From Bacillota bacterium (lineage in GTDB: Bacteria; Bacillota; Clostridia; Oscillospirales; Ruminococcaceae), in contig JAEZCT010000037.1 of the NCBI GenBank assembly GCA_023433405.1, positions 1 through 60,118 of the forward strand: a stretch of DNA of 60,118 bases, given 5' to 3'. A model generated the notes under the pieces. The model had not been told where the DNA came from and ran no database searches. It saw only the letters and a list, made by a program, of their open reading frames with translations. Positions 10,201-18,483 of this stretch are shown piece after piece (the stretch's first letter is position 1; each line of letters begins with the position of its first letter). The position numbers were made by a program, and so were the translations under genes.

Positions 10201-10455
10201 AAACATAATATCTTCTATTTCACGCGGAAGCATCCCTTCTCGCTTTAGTATTTTAATTCTATTGGATAACGTGGCATTTTCCTGGGGTACGAAAATATTG
10301 TCAAGTTCAAACATATTCCCAACAAGCGTTTCACACAATGCGCCCAACTTATATAGACAGGTATTCGGATCGGAATACAGGTAGACTTCAGCTAATCCGC
10401 CGATTTTTGCGAGCGCAGGAAAATGTGCAGTTAAAAAATCAAAGTTACTGTGCAA
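7204..10455 (-). CDS. hsdR: Type I restriction endonuclease subunit HsdR (EcoEI-like, DUF4145 N-terminus)
   Basis: A 1083-residue restriction subunit. Residues 1-150 form a DUF4145-like helical domain, then an HsdR_N nuclease domain with DYALF and VIEAKP (about 235-260). A superfamily 2 motor follows with MATGTGKTRTV (about 400), VIDEAHRG (about 500), ALTATP (about 550) and QMLGRATRL (about 760), and an EcoEI-type C-terminal domain. The start is TTG at 10455, supported by AGGAGGTGG six to seven bases upstream; no better ATG lies near. The gene follows the small HTH regulator by 20 bases and is the first large gene of the operon. Confidence 0.94.
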   Translation of the reverse strand: MHSNFDFLTAHFPALAKIGGLAEVYLYSDPNTCLYKLGALCETLVGNMFELDNIFVPQENATLSNRIKILKREGMLPREIEDIMFELRRKRNLAVHEDYDSHEDCKTLLRLAHTLTVWFMQTYGDYHYEPEDFTLPQDISDQPKYKSLIAENEALATKLAALAVPADNVTPSERKTRADLTAGKLRPSEAETRMLIDEQLRRVGWEADSVNLRYAKGTRPQKGRNIAIAEWRTDSKVCKYGNADYALFCGLKLMGVIEAKPAHKDISAVIDYQCRDYSRGIRKEDDHYCAGTWGEYKAPFLFATNGRPYLKQLQIKSGIWFRDARSNSNIPKALQGWMSPQGLLELLEKDTAAANTELENTSKDLLRDPDGLNLRPYQIEAIEASERVVINGKSTALLAMATGTGKTRTVLGMIYRFLKSGRFKRVLFLVDRTALGEQAQDVFKEVKLEDLMTLDEIYNVKELEDKEIEKDTKIHVATVQSMVKRILYNEGEAMPSVTDYDLLVIDEAHRGYILDKDMGEDEQLYRNQSDFISKYRMVIEYFDAVKIALTATPALHTAQIFGKPVFEYSYRRAVIEGFLVDHNPPHQLRTKLSTEGITYTKGEQVVIYDPVTGEVENSDELEDELTFEIESFNRRVITENFNRAVLDEIAADINPEGEGKTLIYAVDDNHADLIVKILKEIYEPLGVPNDAVMKITGSVGGGNPKKVLEAVKRYKNERYPSIAVTVDLLTTGMDVPEITTLIFLRRVKSRILFEQMLGRATRLCPAINKSYFDIYDPVGVYESLDPVSTMKPVVQNESATFDDLLEGLETLDSTAKVNNQIDLIIARVQRKKRNLSDDALKHFVDLSGGINPTQMIDKIEHMKSEEAKIYILQNKPLFKILEYGGVCGSRKMIIDSHEDELISHTRGYGDGVSPQDYLDEFRQFIMLNINKIAALNAVCTKPRELTRESLKSLKLELDRGGFTERQLNEAYREITSAEIAADIISFIRRYVISAELLSHEERITCAVKKLRGNHNFNKMQLDWLYRIEKALLSETVLDRELFDSGSFKTAGGYNKLDKIFLGKFDAYMMELNEYLYDDGGKTA

Positions 10456-10475
10456 AGCGATCCACCTCCTGTAAC

Positions 10476-10691
10476 TTATTTTATTTTTGCAAGTTCAGAC
10501 ATTAATTCACCCGAAATGCCTTTTTCTTTACAGTAATCACGGATAGAAACAAGTGCCAAGTGGCTGGGCTTTGTACGCCCATTCTCCCAGCGATTCATAG
10601 TGGTGAAGCTCACATGAACTTCATGTGCGAACACTTCCTGTGAAATACCCAGTTCACTTCTTATAGCCTTTAAGAGTTCATCAAGCCTCAT
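10476..10691 (-). CDS. Small HTH (XRE-type) regulator, likely controller of the restriction operon
   Basis: A 71-residue single-domain protein. LGISQEVFAHEVHVSFTTMNRWENG is a Cro/C1-type helix-turn-helix. The ATG at 10691 is chosen because AAAGGTGG lies eight bases upstream; a longer in-frame start at 10727 has no such site and would sit at the predicted transcription start. It is the first gene of the leftward operon and is followed 20 bases later by hsdR. The palindrome GCTAACGTTAGC inside its own promoter is a good candidate for its operator, as in controller proteins of restriction systems. The control role is inferred. Confidence 0.85.
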   Translation of the reverse strand: MRLDELLKAIRSELGISQEVFAHEVHVSFTTMNRWENGRTKPSHLALVSIRDYCKEKGISGELMSELAKIK

Positions 10692-10732
10692 TAAACCAAC
10701 CACCTTTGCGTAGGTACAAAAACCCAAAATAT

Positions 10733-10761
10733 ATTATAGCATATGCTAACGTTAGCTGCAA
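10733..10761 (-). promoter_or_regulatory. Promoter and palindromic operator of the restriction operon
   Basis: On the minus strand TTGCAG (10761-10756) and TATAAT (10738-10733) are separated by exactly 17 bases. The spacer contains the perfect 12-bp palindrome GCTAACGTTAGC (10745-10756), and AGCATATGCT (10738-10747) is a second, overlapping palindrome. A protein bound here would block RNA polymerase. Predicted transcription runs into the HTH gene and hsdRMS. Confidence 0.65.
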
Positions 10762-10880
10762 CTGTTTTGAACCCAAATCGCTGAAACCGTCGTTTTATGG
10801 TGCGGACAAAATGTTTTTGCCTGACAAGCCGCATATACATATCCTGATTACCCTAACCCTATAACAAGGAGCGAATTTCT

Positions 10881-13232
10881 ATGCACTACGAAAAAATTCC
10901 ACAGTCGCTACGTCAGCGCGGATATTTCTGCTGCTGGCGTTTTGAAGAGCGGGGCGGCAGGAGAACAAAAGTTCCATATAACCCGATCACCGGTGGCGGA
11001 GCGCAGACCAACCGCAGAAACAGCTTTGCCGATTTTGACACTGCTCTCCGTGTTGTTGAGCAGTATGACGGAATCGGCTTTCTCATTGCAGACGGCTTGT
11101 TTGTGATTGACCTCGATCATTGCTTCAACCCGGACAGAACGCTGAAACTTCATGCTGTCAAAATTTTAGAGAAGTTTGATGGCTGCTACATAGAACGTTC
11201 CCCCAGCGGAACAGGTCTTCATATTATTGGCTACGCACCGGACTTCAAATTTGATAAGTCAAAATACTGGATGAACAATCGTGCACTCGGCGTGGAAGTA
11301 TATATTTCCGGCAACACCAACCGCTTTATGACCGTTACCGGCGATGTCTACCGCGACGGCGACATTCTTACAAAATCTGCGGAATTGCAGGATTTTCTCG
11401 ACAAGTTCATGCAGAGAAACTCGGCAGAGCTGCTAAATATACCGGCAACTGGCGAATCGTATCTTTCCGATGAAAATGTTATCAAAAAAGCCACATACGC
11501 CCGAAACGGCAACAACTTCAAAATGCTGTGGAGCGGCGATTTTTCTCATTACTCTTCGCAATCAGAAGCGGACTTGGCTCTTTGCGGCATCCTTGCATTC
11601 TGGACTAACCGAGATATTTCACAGATGGATAGGCTGTTCCGTCAGAGCGGTTTGTTCCGTGAAAAGTGGGATCGTCAGCAGGCAGGTTCTACATACGGGC
11701 TGATAACACTGCAAAAAGCCGCCGGTGAAATAAAAGACGTTTATCATATTCCGAAAAAACAGCGTGTTCCAACAGGTACCGGCAAACCGGATTTGAAAGA
11801 AATGAAACCCGAAGAAAACCCGCGCTATAACTGGGCAGATATCGGAGCAGGCAGGCTCTTCGCCGATTATTTCCGTTCGGTGGCGCGTTATGTGCCTGAG
11901 CGCAAAATGTGGTACTGCTTTGATGACACCCGCTGGGTTCCCGATATTGGCGCAGTCCGTGCATCCGAATTTTGCAAGCAGTTAGCCGATGAACTGAACC
12001 GGTACGCAATTGGTCTTGAAGACGAAAAGAAAAAAGTTGACTACATGGCTTATTGCCGCAAATGGTACAGCCACAATTTCCGTGATACCGTACTGAAAGA
12101 AGCACATTCCGTTTATCCCATTCAAATGGAAGAATTCGATACAGATATCTTTGCATTTAATTGCGAAAATGGCACGCTCCACTTAAACACCATGGAATTT
12201 CTGCCCCACAACCCGGAAGATAAAATCACAAAAAAATCCCCGGTGCATTATGCACCGAAAATCCGATGCAAACGCTGGGATAATTTTATCGCAGAGGTTA
12301 TGAGCGGCGACATTGAGAAAGCAAAATTTCTGCAGAAATCGTTCGGATACACCTTGTCCGGTGACACGCAGTATGAATGCCTGTTTATTCTGCACGGATA
12401 TCAGACCAGAAACGGCAAAGGAACTCTGTGTGAAAGCGTTCTTCATGTTATGGGCGATTACGGCGCGGCGGTGTCCCCGGAAACTATAGCGCTTAGACAG
12501 CATAACAATAGCAACAGCCCGTCTGAGGATATTGCCCGACTCGCCGGGATTCGTTTTGCCAATATTTCAGAACCGGCAAAAGGGCTTGTTCTCAACAGCG
12601 CAAAGATTAAAAGCATGACCGGGCGTGACACCCTGAACGCTCGCTTCCTCCACGAAAACAGCTTTGACTTCGTGCCGCAGTTTAAGTTATATATAAACAC
12701 AAATCACTTGCCGATTGTTACGGATATGTCGGTGTTCAAAAGCAACCGTGTCCATGTTATACCGTTTGAACGCCACTTTCCCGAATCAGAGCAGGATCAT
12801 TCATTAAAACGTGAATTTGGAAAACCGAAGAATCAGACGGCAATCTTGAATTGGCTGGTTGAAGGATATCGTCTTTTAGTGGAAGAGGGCTTAACCCAAA
12901 CATCCGCTGTGTCAAGCGCAACCGAAAACTACCGGCACGACAGCGACAAGGTCGGTAAGTTTATCGAAGAACTGCTGGAGCCGGATGTAAACGCCGAAGA
13001 ACGCACCTCTGCTGTGTATGCCGCTTATCAGAAGTGGTGCCGCCGCAATGGGTATTACATCGAGAGTTCATCTTCCTTTCTCAATGCGATGCGCTCTGTT
13101 GCTCGCGTCGAGAAACGCAGACCGAAGTCCGGCGGCGGTGCCACCAATATGCTCTACGGTTTCAGATTGCTCAAACCTGAAAGCGGACGGGGCGGCGGCG
13201 ACGAACTCGGCTCGGATGAAACCTCTTTATGA
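10881..13232 (+). CDS. Phage/plasmid primase-helicase (P4/D5 family)
   Basis: A 783-residue replication protein. The N-terminal part is an archaeo-eukaryotic-type primase/polymerase domain with LFVIDLDHC near 75 and SPSGTGLHIIGY near 111. The central and C-terminal parts are a D5-type superfamily 3 helicase with Walker A in LHGYQTRNGKGTL near 505 and a winged-helix tail (YQKWCRRNGYYI) near 715. AAGGAG precedes ATG 10881. Such proteins start replication of phages, satellites and some plasmids. It is divergent from the restriction operon and is the first gene of the next module. Confidence 0.9.
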   Translation: MHYEKIPQSLRQRGYFCCWRFEERGGRRTKVPYNPITGGGAQTNRRNSFADFDTALRVVEQYDGIGFLIADGLFVIDLDHCFNPDRTLKLHAVKILEKFDGCYIERSPSGTGLHIIGYAPDFKFDKSKYWMNNRALGVEVYISGNTNRFMTVTGDVYRDGDILTKSAELQDFLDKFMQRNSAELLNIPATGESYLSDENVIKKATYARNGNNFKMLWSGDFSHYSSQSEADLALCGILAFWTNRDISQMDRLFRQSGLFREKWDRQQAGSTYGLITLQKAAGEIKDVYHIPKKQRVPTGTGKPDLKEMKPEENPRYNWADIGAGRLFADYFRSVARYVPERKMWYCFDDTRWVPDIGAVRASEFCKQLADELNRYAIGLEDEKKKVDYMAYCRKWYSHNFRDTVLKEAHSVYPIQMEEFDTDIFAFNCENGTLHLNTMEFLPHNPEDKITKKSPVHYAPKIRCKRWDNFIAEVMSGDIEKAKFLQKSFGYTLSGDTQYECLFILHGYQTRNGKGTLCESVLHVMGDYGAAVSPETIALRQHNNSNSPSEDIARLAGIRFANISEPAKGLVLNSAKIKSMTGRDTLNARFLHENSFDFVPQFKLYINTNHLPIVTDMSVFKSNRVHVIPFERHFPESEQDHSLKREFGKPKNQTAILNWLVEGYRLLVEEGLTQTSAVSSATENYRHDSDKVGKFIEELLEPDVNAEERTSAVYAAYQKWCRRNGYYIESSSSFLNAMRSVARVEKRRPKSGGGATNMLYGFRLLKPESGRGGGDELGSDETSL

Positions 13233-14313
13233 AAATGTAGCACAGGTAGCAGTTTCAAACGGTTATAAAATATCTTTTCTCTCGCGTAAGAAGTAACGGT
13301 TATCAGGCGCAACATACGCTACAAGGCTTCAAAAAGCCCGGCAGGAGCAGAGATGGGGAGCTTTGCAGGGAAAACGCCCCATAGAAACGGATGCGAGGTT
13401 ATGAAGCCCACTGGCAGCGTTATAATTGCAAATGAATCGTTTTACAGTGCCGGTAGGTTCGGATCAAAACACTCTTTGAATTCGGGTGATCGAACCTCTT
13501 TTGTCCTCGACGAAAGACTCAAAAATAACATTTACTTTCGTTTTTTAGTTCTACCACTGCCCGACGCTCCGGACATCCAGCATCTAATCTGTGAGCCCCA
13601 AAACCCCTTATGGGGGGTAGGGGGATCACAATCTCTACAGCCTTTTAAGCGTGTATCGCGGTAGGGTTGCACGCACAACGGTCGCGATTTCAAAAATTGG
13701 TGGCGAGCATTTAGGAGTTCATATTTTAACGGTTTTGACGGCACGATAAAACGCTTAAAATGCCCTATTTTACAAGCGTTTCCGGCACTGTAACCAGCCG
13801 TTTTTTCTTGTCATTGTTATATAACGGTGTTGTTTTGCACCCGAAAAAGATTTCATAGGTTTGATTACTTTTCACTGGTTTCAGGTTTTTTCATAGCTTT
13901 CGCCAAAGTCTTCTATTTATTAACACTATTCGCATGACTTTTGTTTTCGGGTGTTATTCAGCCCCTCAAATATGGGTTTCAAATGCTCCTTTGGGTGCAC
14001 TTTCATTTAATAGTTCCATCGGATTTATACAAAAAAACAATAGGTTGAAACCATTTCTTGTAACCGGCATTTTAGGGCAATAATAAGTGTATGCGGACAT
14101 CATTCATTCTGTGAATAATCCGTCTTCGCTGAGCAAATCGCCGCCGGTTCCGGCAGGTGCGTCAAATGTCAGAAAAGCCACTGACCATAAGGTTTTTCGC
14201 CGCATCAGATGGACAATTTTGATACTTGCTTTTATGTCAAAACAGAGCGTAAATGGTAATGCGGACAGCACGAACTGCACCGCAAAATCATTAAAACACG
14301 GAGGATAATCCAT
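13233..14313. other. 1.08-kb stretch with no convincing gene
   Basis: After the primase no reading frame has both a good ribosome site and a recognisable product. Short frames exist at 13353-13664 and 14087-14308 (the latter from GTG, with the peptide HKVFRRI), but neither is convincing. A G-rich run (GGGGGGTAGGGGG) lies near 13610. In related phage-like elements other replication genes stand here, so this may be decayed coding sequence or a regulatory region. Confidence 0.5.
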
Positions 14314-15234
14314 ATGCAAAACATATTCGAATTCGCCGTTACAGGCGAGCGCAGGAAGTCGCTGGTGGCGGCAATGTCTGAGGTGCTGAACGCGCCTATA
14401 AAATATTTGGGGGCTCCCGGATTTCAATATCGGGTAGGCGAGTATGAAATCAGCAAAACCGGCGTAGTCACCGGTGCGTACGACCTTAACCTTTTCGTCG
14501 GGCTTGCGGAACGCGGTTTTGAGCCAGAAGTCAGCCCGCTACCGGAAGAAGAACTGGTGCAAGCGGAGCCGGAAAAAGAGCCAATACAGTTTACAACCCC
14601 ACGCGGCATTTTCACGGTTGAAATAGTCTACCCGACCGCCGCAGAAGCCGAAGCAAACAATTATGGCATTTACTTCACGCACGAGGCGCATGATATTTAC
14701 ATTAAGCCGAACCCGGATGGTATAACCGAGCACAGAAAACTCTTCGCCCTTGTGGGAGAACCCTTGTCGGAATCGGAAACGAACGAATCGGATAAACTCT
14801 GTGTCGAAGTCCCCAACGATTTCACCGACCTGCAAATTGACAACCTTTCTGCGATAATTGCCGCTAAAGAGCCGTTGCTGAAAGAGGTTCTCGACGCAGA
14901 AGACCTGCCCATTCGGGTAACAGAGGATAAAATTGCGTTTAACTGGTTCACCCTATCCGATCCGGCAGATGCCGCCTACTATGTACAGTTTATATACAAG
15001 TTGTGTGAAACGGCAAAAGAGAAAAAACGCGTTATTGCCAAAAATCCCGGAGGATTTGAGAATCCCAAGTTTGCCATGCGCGTCTGGCTTGTGGGCTTGG
15101 GGCTTTCCGGACGCGAGTACAAAAAATGCAGAACGCTGATGATGCGAGGACTTTCCGGCGACAGCGCGTGGAGGTACTCTAAGCCGGAAAAGCCGGAGAT
15201 TACCGAGGAAGGCGAGATGAAGGGCGATGAATAG
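14314..15234 (+). CDS. Conserved mobile-element protein (often labelled virulence protein)
   Basis: A 306-residue protein preceded by GGAGG (14300-14304). It resembles a family found in Clostridia prophages and integrative elements, with a GERRKSLVAAMSEVLNAPIKYLG start, a middle acidic part, and a C-terminal part with FNWFTL and a GLSGREYKKCRTLMMRGLSGD end. The label virulence protein in databases has no experimental basis that I know of. No catalytic motif or membrane segment is visible. It overlaps the next gene by eight bases, so both are likely co-translated. Confidence 0.75.
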   Translation: MQNIFEFAVTGERRKSLVAAMSEVLNAPIKYLGAPGFQYRVGEYEISKTGVVTGAYDLNLFVGLAERGFEPEVSPLPEEELVQAEPEKEPIQFTTPRGIFTVEIVYPTAAEAEANNYGIYFTHEAHDIYIKPNPDGITEHRKLFALVGEPLSESETNESDKLCVEVPNDFTDLQIDNLSAIIAAKEPLLKEVLDAEDLPIRVTEDKIAFNWFTLSDPADAAYYVQFIYKLCETAKEKKRVIAKNPGGFENPKFAMRVWLVGLGLSGREYKKCRTLMMRGLSGDSAWRYSKPEKPEITEEGEMKGDE

Positions 15235-15622
15235 CTTTCCAACCCGAGAAGAATTACTGGCAAAATACCCGCCGGGAACTGTTGTGGAACTAACAGCTCC
15301 CATGCGCGACCCTTACGAAAAACGACTGACCACGGGCAGTAAAGCCCTTATAACAGGTGCGGACGACTTTGAAAACCTACTCTGCCGTTGGGATAACGGT
15401 TCCACGCTGAATATCGTTCCCGGCGACCAGTTCAAAGTTGTCGGCAATTTTACCGATGAAATCAGGCAGAATTTGCTTTCTATACGCGCAAGCGACGTGA
15501 CGAATATGTTTCAGATAGATACTGTACAGCGTATTGAGTTTGAAAAAGGATGGTATTCAACTGTCGATTTTCTCGAAACCTGTCGCGAGATTTACGCATG
15601 GTGGGTACTCAAGGGCGAATAA
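15227..15622 (+). CDS. DUF4314-DUF5049 mobile-element protein
   Basis: A 131-residue protein joining two small domains often separate in phage genomes. Residues 8-67 (YPPGTVVELTAPMRDPYEK to the CRWDNGSTLNIVPGD block) are DUF4314, an SH3-like fold. Residues 77-130 (IRQNLLSIRASDVTNMFQIDTVQRIEFEKGW) are DUF5049. The start ATG lies within the end of the previous gene. Function is unknown; both domains are typical of Firmicute phages and conjugative elements. Confidence 0.8.
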   Translation: MNSFPTREELLAKYPPGTVVELTAPMRDPYEKRLTTGSKALITGADDFENLLCRWDNGSTLNIVPGDQFKVVGNFTDEIRQNLLSIRASDVTNMFQIDTVQRIEFEKGWYSTVDFLETCREIYAWWVLKGE

Positions 15623-15740
15623 TTCTCCGCATATATAAAAAAGCACAGCTCCTGCTCCGGCGGGGCTGTTGCTCTCTCATAAAACATTACCTTAGTTCAT
15701 ATTATTATAAGAGTGAAACTATTTTGGAGTGAATTTTACT

Positions 15741-16100
15741 ATGCCGTCAAAACCTCTCAAACCCTGCAAATATCCTGGCTGCCCGGAACTTATCCGCGAT
15801 GGCAGCTATTGCCTGAAGCATAAAGCAATTATAAGCCGCGAATATAACCAATACCACCGCGGCCCTGATTTCCGTCAGCGCTACGGACGGAAGTGGGTAA
15901 AAATCCGCAACACTTACATAAGCAAACACCCGTTGTGCGAGGAATGCGAAGCGAAAGGGCTGCTGGTTCCGGCGACAGAGGTGCACCACAAAAATCCGCT
16001 GGCATCCGGCGGCACAAACGCTGAAGAAAACCTACAAGCCCTGTGTAAAGCGTGTCACTCGCGGCACACGCTGATAGAAACAAAGCGCAAAGAATATTAA
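15741..16100 (+). CDS. HNH endonuclease, phage type
   Basis: A 119-residue HNH nuclease. Cysteines in CKYPGCPEL, CEEC and CKACH can bind structural zinc, and the catalytic line is EVHHKNPLASGG followed by NLQALCKACHSRH. ATG 15741 is preferred to GTG 15729, which touches the GGAGTG site. In many Clostridia phages this gene stands just before the terminase genes and assists DNA packaging. Here no terminase follows: a terminator-like hairpin stands right after it, and then come genes on the opposite strand. Confidence 0.88.
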   Translation: MPSKPLKPCKYPGCPELIRDGSYCLKHKAIISREYNQYHRGPDFRQRYGRKWVKIRNTYISKHPLCEECEAKGLLVPATEVHHKNPLASGGTNAEENLQALCKACHSRHTLIETKRKEY

Positions 16101-16128
16101 GGCTCCGCTCAGGCGGGGCTTTATTGTT
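16100..16128 (+). terminator. Rho-independent terminator after the HNH gene
   Basis: GGCTCCGC and GCGGGGCT form a stem with a three-base loop, followed by TTTATTGTT. Confidence 0.6.
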
Positions 16129-16218
16129 GTTTATTCGTACTGTATTCGCGGGCTTACGCTCGCCGTCTGAGAACATTGAGATATCGCATACATTTTTTGC
16201 TTGGTAAGACGGTAAAAA

Positions 16219-16854
16219 TTATTCGTAAAGGCTCTCAATCATCCTGAACCAAGTGTGATAACTAAGCTTGCCGGAAACAATGACATTCCCATCTGCTATC
16301 AACATTGGCTTTTGTGCTTTTAAAAGTGTTCTGTAATCAACGATAGGCAAACAAGCATTTAGCGTATAATCAAAGGCCAAACCGTTATCTTCCACTTCAA
16401 CCCATGAATGCAAATATGTGTTTTTGTCAGCAAGCATAGAAACTTCTGAAGAAATGATTCTTCCTTTACCGCCGCAATATGATATCACTGCATAAGAACC
16501 TCTGTGACAATAACCCTGTCTGAAGTTGGTAGGCCTACCATCATCAATATGCCGAAACAAGTCCGACAAACGACATACGCGTACAACGCCGAGAGGCAAA
16601 GTGTGCAAGTCATATGCAAGGGGATCATCCGAAAGTTTTGTGATGTGGTTTATGACATTGGGAGTGATGTACACATCTTCAATCGGCTCACCATCCATCA
16701 GTTGCCGAATAGCTATAAGGATTTGATATTCGGTAACATACACTTTTTCACACTTTCTCAGCTCTTCATCGAAATGATCGTCATCTAATAAAAACATTTG
16801 CTTTAGCCATTCGGAACCGGCGTGTTCCTTGGCTTCATTCAATTTTCGTGCCAT
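16219..16854 (-). CDS. Transglutaminase-like (papain-fold) protein of the mobile element
   Basis: A 211-residue protein. The spacing of FRQGYCHRGSYAVI, TYLHSWVEVED and AFDYTLN fits the Cys-His-Asp triad of transglutaminase-like cysteine peptidases, but overall similarity to a named family was not recognised. ATG 16854 is chosen since GGAG lies nine bases before it. It begins 24 bases after the stop of a serine recombinase on the same strand, so it is probably the last gene of that operon. No signal peptide or membrane segment is seen, so it should act in the cytoplasm. Function (protease, toxin, or regulator) is not known. Confidence 0.65.
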   Translation of the reverse strand: MARKLNEAKEHAGSEWLKQMFLLDDDHFDEELRKCEKVYVTEYQILIAIRQLMDGEPIEDVYITPNVINHITKLSDDPLAYDLHTLPLGVVRVCRLSDLFRHIDDGRPTNFRQGYCHRGSYAVISYCGGKGRIISSEVSMLADKNTYLHSWVEVEDNGLAFDYTLNACLPIVDYRTLLKAQKPMLIADGNVIVSGKLSYHTWFRMIESLYE

Positions 16855-16878
16855 AACTGGTCTCCTCAAAATCATTAT

Positions 16879-18483
16879 TCACACTGCCAGTAAATCTACA
16901 TGAACCTCATTTCCGTCCTTGAAAGTGACGGAGATATTCCGTTTTGAGTACACGGTCATGTGGTCAGTCATGGCGCGGAAAATACCGTCGTCAAAATCGG
17001 TTAGAACGGTGTTTTGCTTTTGCAGATTTTCTACAAAGGCGACGATTTTCTGGCGGCGAAGAAGCTTGCTTTTCTTTTCATCTTCAAGAGTGGTCAGGCG
17101 TGATTTCAGGCTTTCGTATCGGGCAGCTAAATCGGCATAACGTTCCTGATATTCCGCCTGATTTTGCGCATGTTGGGAGTTTTCTTTTACCAACTTTTCA
17201 ATATCGGCATAAACTTCGACACAGCGTTCCTGAAGCATTTCAATTTCCGTGTCCTGCCGTTCGGTATTTGTAAGCTGCTCCGCAATCGTAATGTAGGCTT
17301 GAATGTAATCTTCTTTATCTTCGATTATCCGGTTGAACGCAATAATAAAGACGCGTTGGAGTTCATCATCGGTAACCGCCGGTGTGTTGCAGTTGACTAC
17401 ACCTTTAACCCGATATTTTTCATTGCATTGCCAAACACGGTGCCGATAAGGCGTATTACTGCCCCAAGTTTTAGAGCCGAATATGCCGGTTTTGCAGTCA
17501 CCGCAGTAAACCATGCTGGAGAAAATTTGACCGGCGCGGCGTTTTTTGCCCTGCGCGCGGTTTTTTTCGATTTCTTCCTGAACTAAGTCGAACACAATGG
17601 AATTTACTATCGCGGGATGCGATCCCTCAACCCAATAGGACGGGATTTCGCCGTTGTTTTTCTTTATTTCTTTGGTTAGGTAATTCGTTGTAAAAGTCTT
17701 TTGAAGCCTTGCGTTTCCGGCGTATTTTTCATTTTGCAAAATTGAATTGACTGTGGGGACGCCCCACTTATCTTTGCCGCCGGGTGTCGGAATTCTGCTT
17801 TCTGTGAGCATATTGGCTATAACATTTATCGTTTTGCCTTGCAGGTACAAATCAAAAATCCAGCGGACGATTTTAGCTTCTTCCTCCACGATTTTGGGCT
17901 TGCCATCTTCACCTTTGGCATAGCCTAAAAAGTTTTTATAAGGCATGGAAACTCTGCCTTCTTCAAAACTGCGTCTTTTTCCCCATGTAACATTTTGTGA
18001 AATTCCCCGCGCTTCCTCCTGCGCTAACGATGACATTATCGTTATGAGGAGCTCACCCTTACCGTCAAATGTCCAGATTTGCTCTTTTTCGAAGTAGCAC
18101 TCTACACCGTGGTCTTTGAGTTTGCGTATGGTTTGGAGCGAGTCAACTGTATTTCTTGCAAAACGGCTCACACTTTTTGTAATAATCAAATCTATTTTAC
18201 CGGCAAGTGCATCGGCAATCATGGTTTTGAAACCTTCGCGTTTTTTCGTATTGCAGCCGGTGATACCCTCGTCACTGTAGAGCGAAACAAAAGTCCAGTC
18301 CGGACGGTTTAGTATGTATTTTTCGTAATACTCGCATTGCGCCAAATAGCTGTTTTCCTGCTCCTCGGAATCTGTGCTTACGCGGGCGTAGGCGGCGACT
18401 TTTCTTTTTGCCACGGAATTTGTGATACCGTTTTGCATGAACTCTATGCTTGCCGGAATGACTGTTACATTCTTACCCGCCAT
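16879..18483 (-). CDS. Large serine recombinase 1
   Basis: A 534-residue site-specific recombinase. The N-terminal resolvase domain has the nucleophile serine in VAAYARVSTDSEEQ (about residue 37) and the SRFARN line. The recombinase domain (about 195-300) is followed by a zinc-ribbon with MVYCGDCK and QCNEK/VNCNT cysteines, a coiled coil (about 400-490) and a short tail. Its ATG overlaps the stop of the second recombinase as TAATG, so both are translated together. Such enzymes cut and rejoin DNA at att sites for integration or excision of the element. Confidence 0.93.
   Translation of the reverse strand: MAGKNVTVIPASIEFMQNGITNSVAKRKVAAYARVSTDSEEQENSYLAQCEYYEKYILNRPDWTFVSLYSDEGITGCNTKKREGFKTMIADALAGKIDLIITKSVSRFARNTVDSLQTIRKLKDHGVECYFEKEQIWTFDGKGELLITIMSSLAQEEARGISQNVTWGKRRSFEEGRVSMPYKNFLGYAKGEDGKPKIVEEEAKIVRWIFDLYLQGKTINVIANMLTESRIPTPGGKDKWGVPTVNSILQNEKYAGNARLQKTFTTNYLTKEIKKNNGEIPSYWVEGSHPAIVNSIVFDLVQEEIEKNRAQGKKRRAGQIFSSMVYCGDCKTGIFGSKTWGSNTPYRHRVWQCNEKYRVKGVVNCNTPAVTDDELQRVFIIAFNRIIEDKEDYIQAYITIAEQLTNTERQDTEIEMLQERCVEVYADIEKLVKENSQHAQNQAEYQERYADLAARYESLKSRLTTLEDEKKSKLLRRQKIVAFVENLQKQNTVLTDFDDGIFRAMTDHMTVYSKRNISVTFKDGNEVHVDLLAV

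Noticed and set aside
13605..13624. G-rich run as a G-quadruplex
   Set aside because: Only two G runs of sufficient length are close together; four are needed for an intramolecular structure.
13532..13744. 70-codon open frame on the minus strand in the empty kilobase
   Set aside because: No ribosome site, odd composition, no homology recognised.
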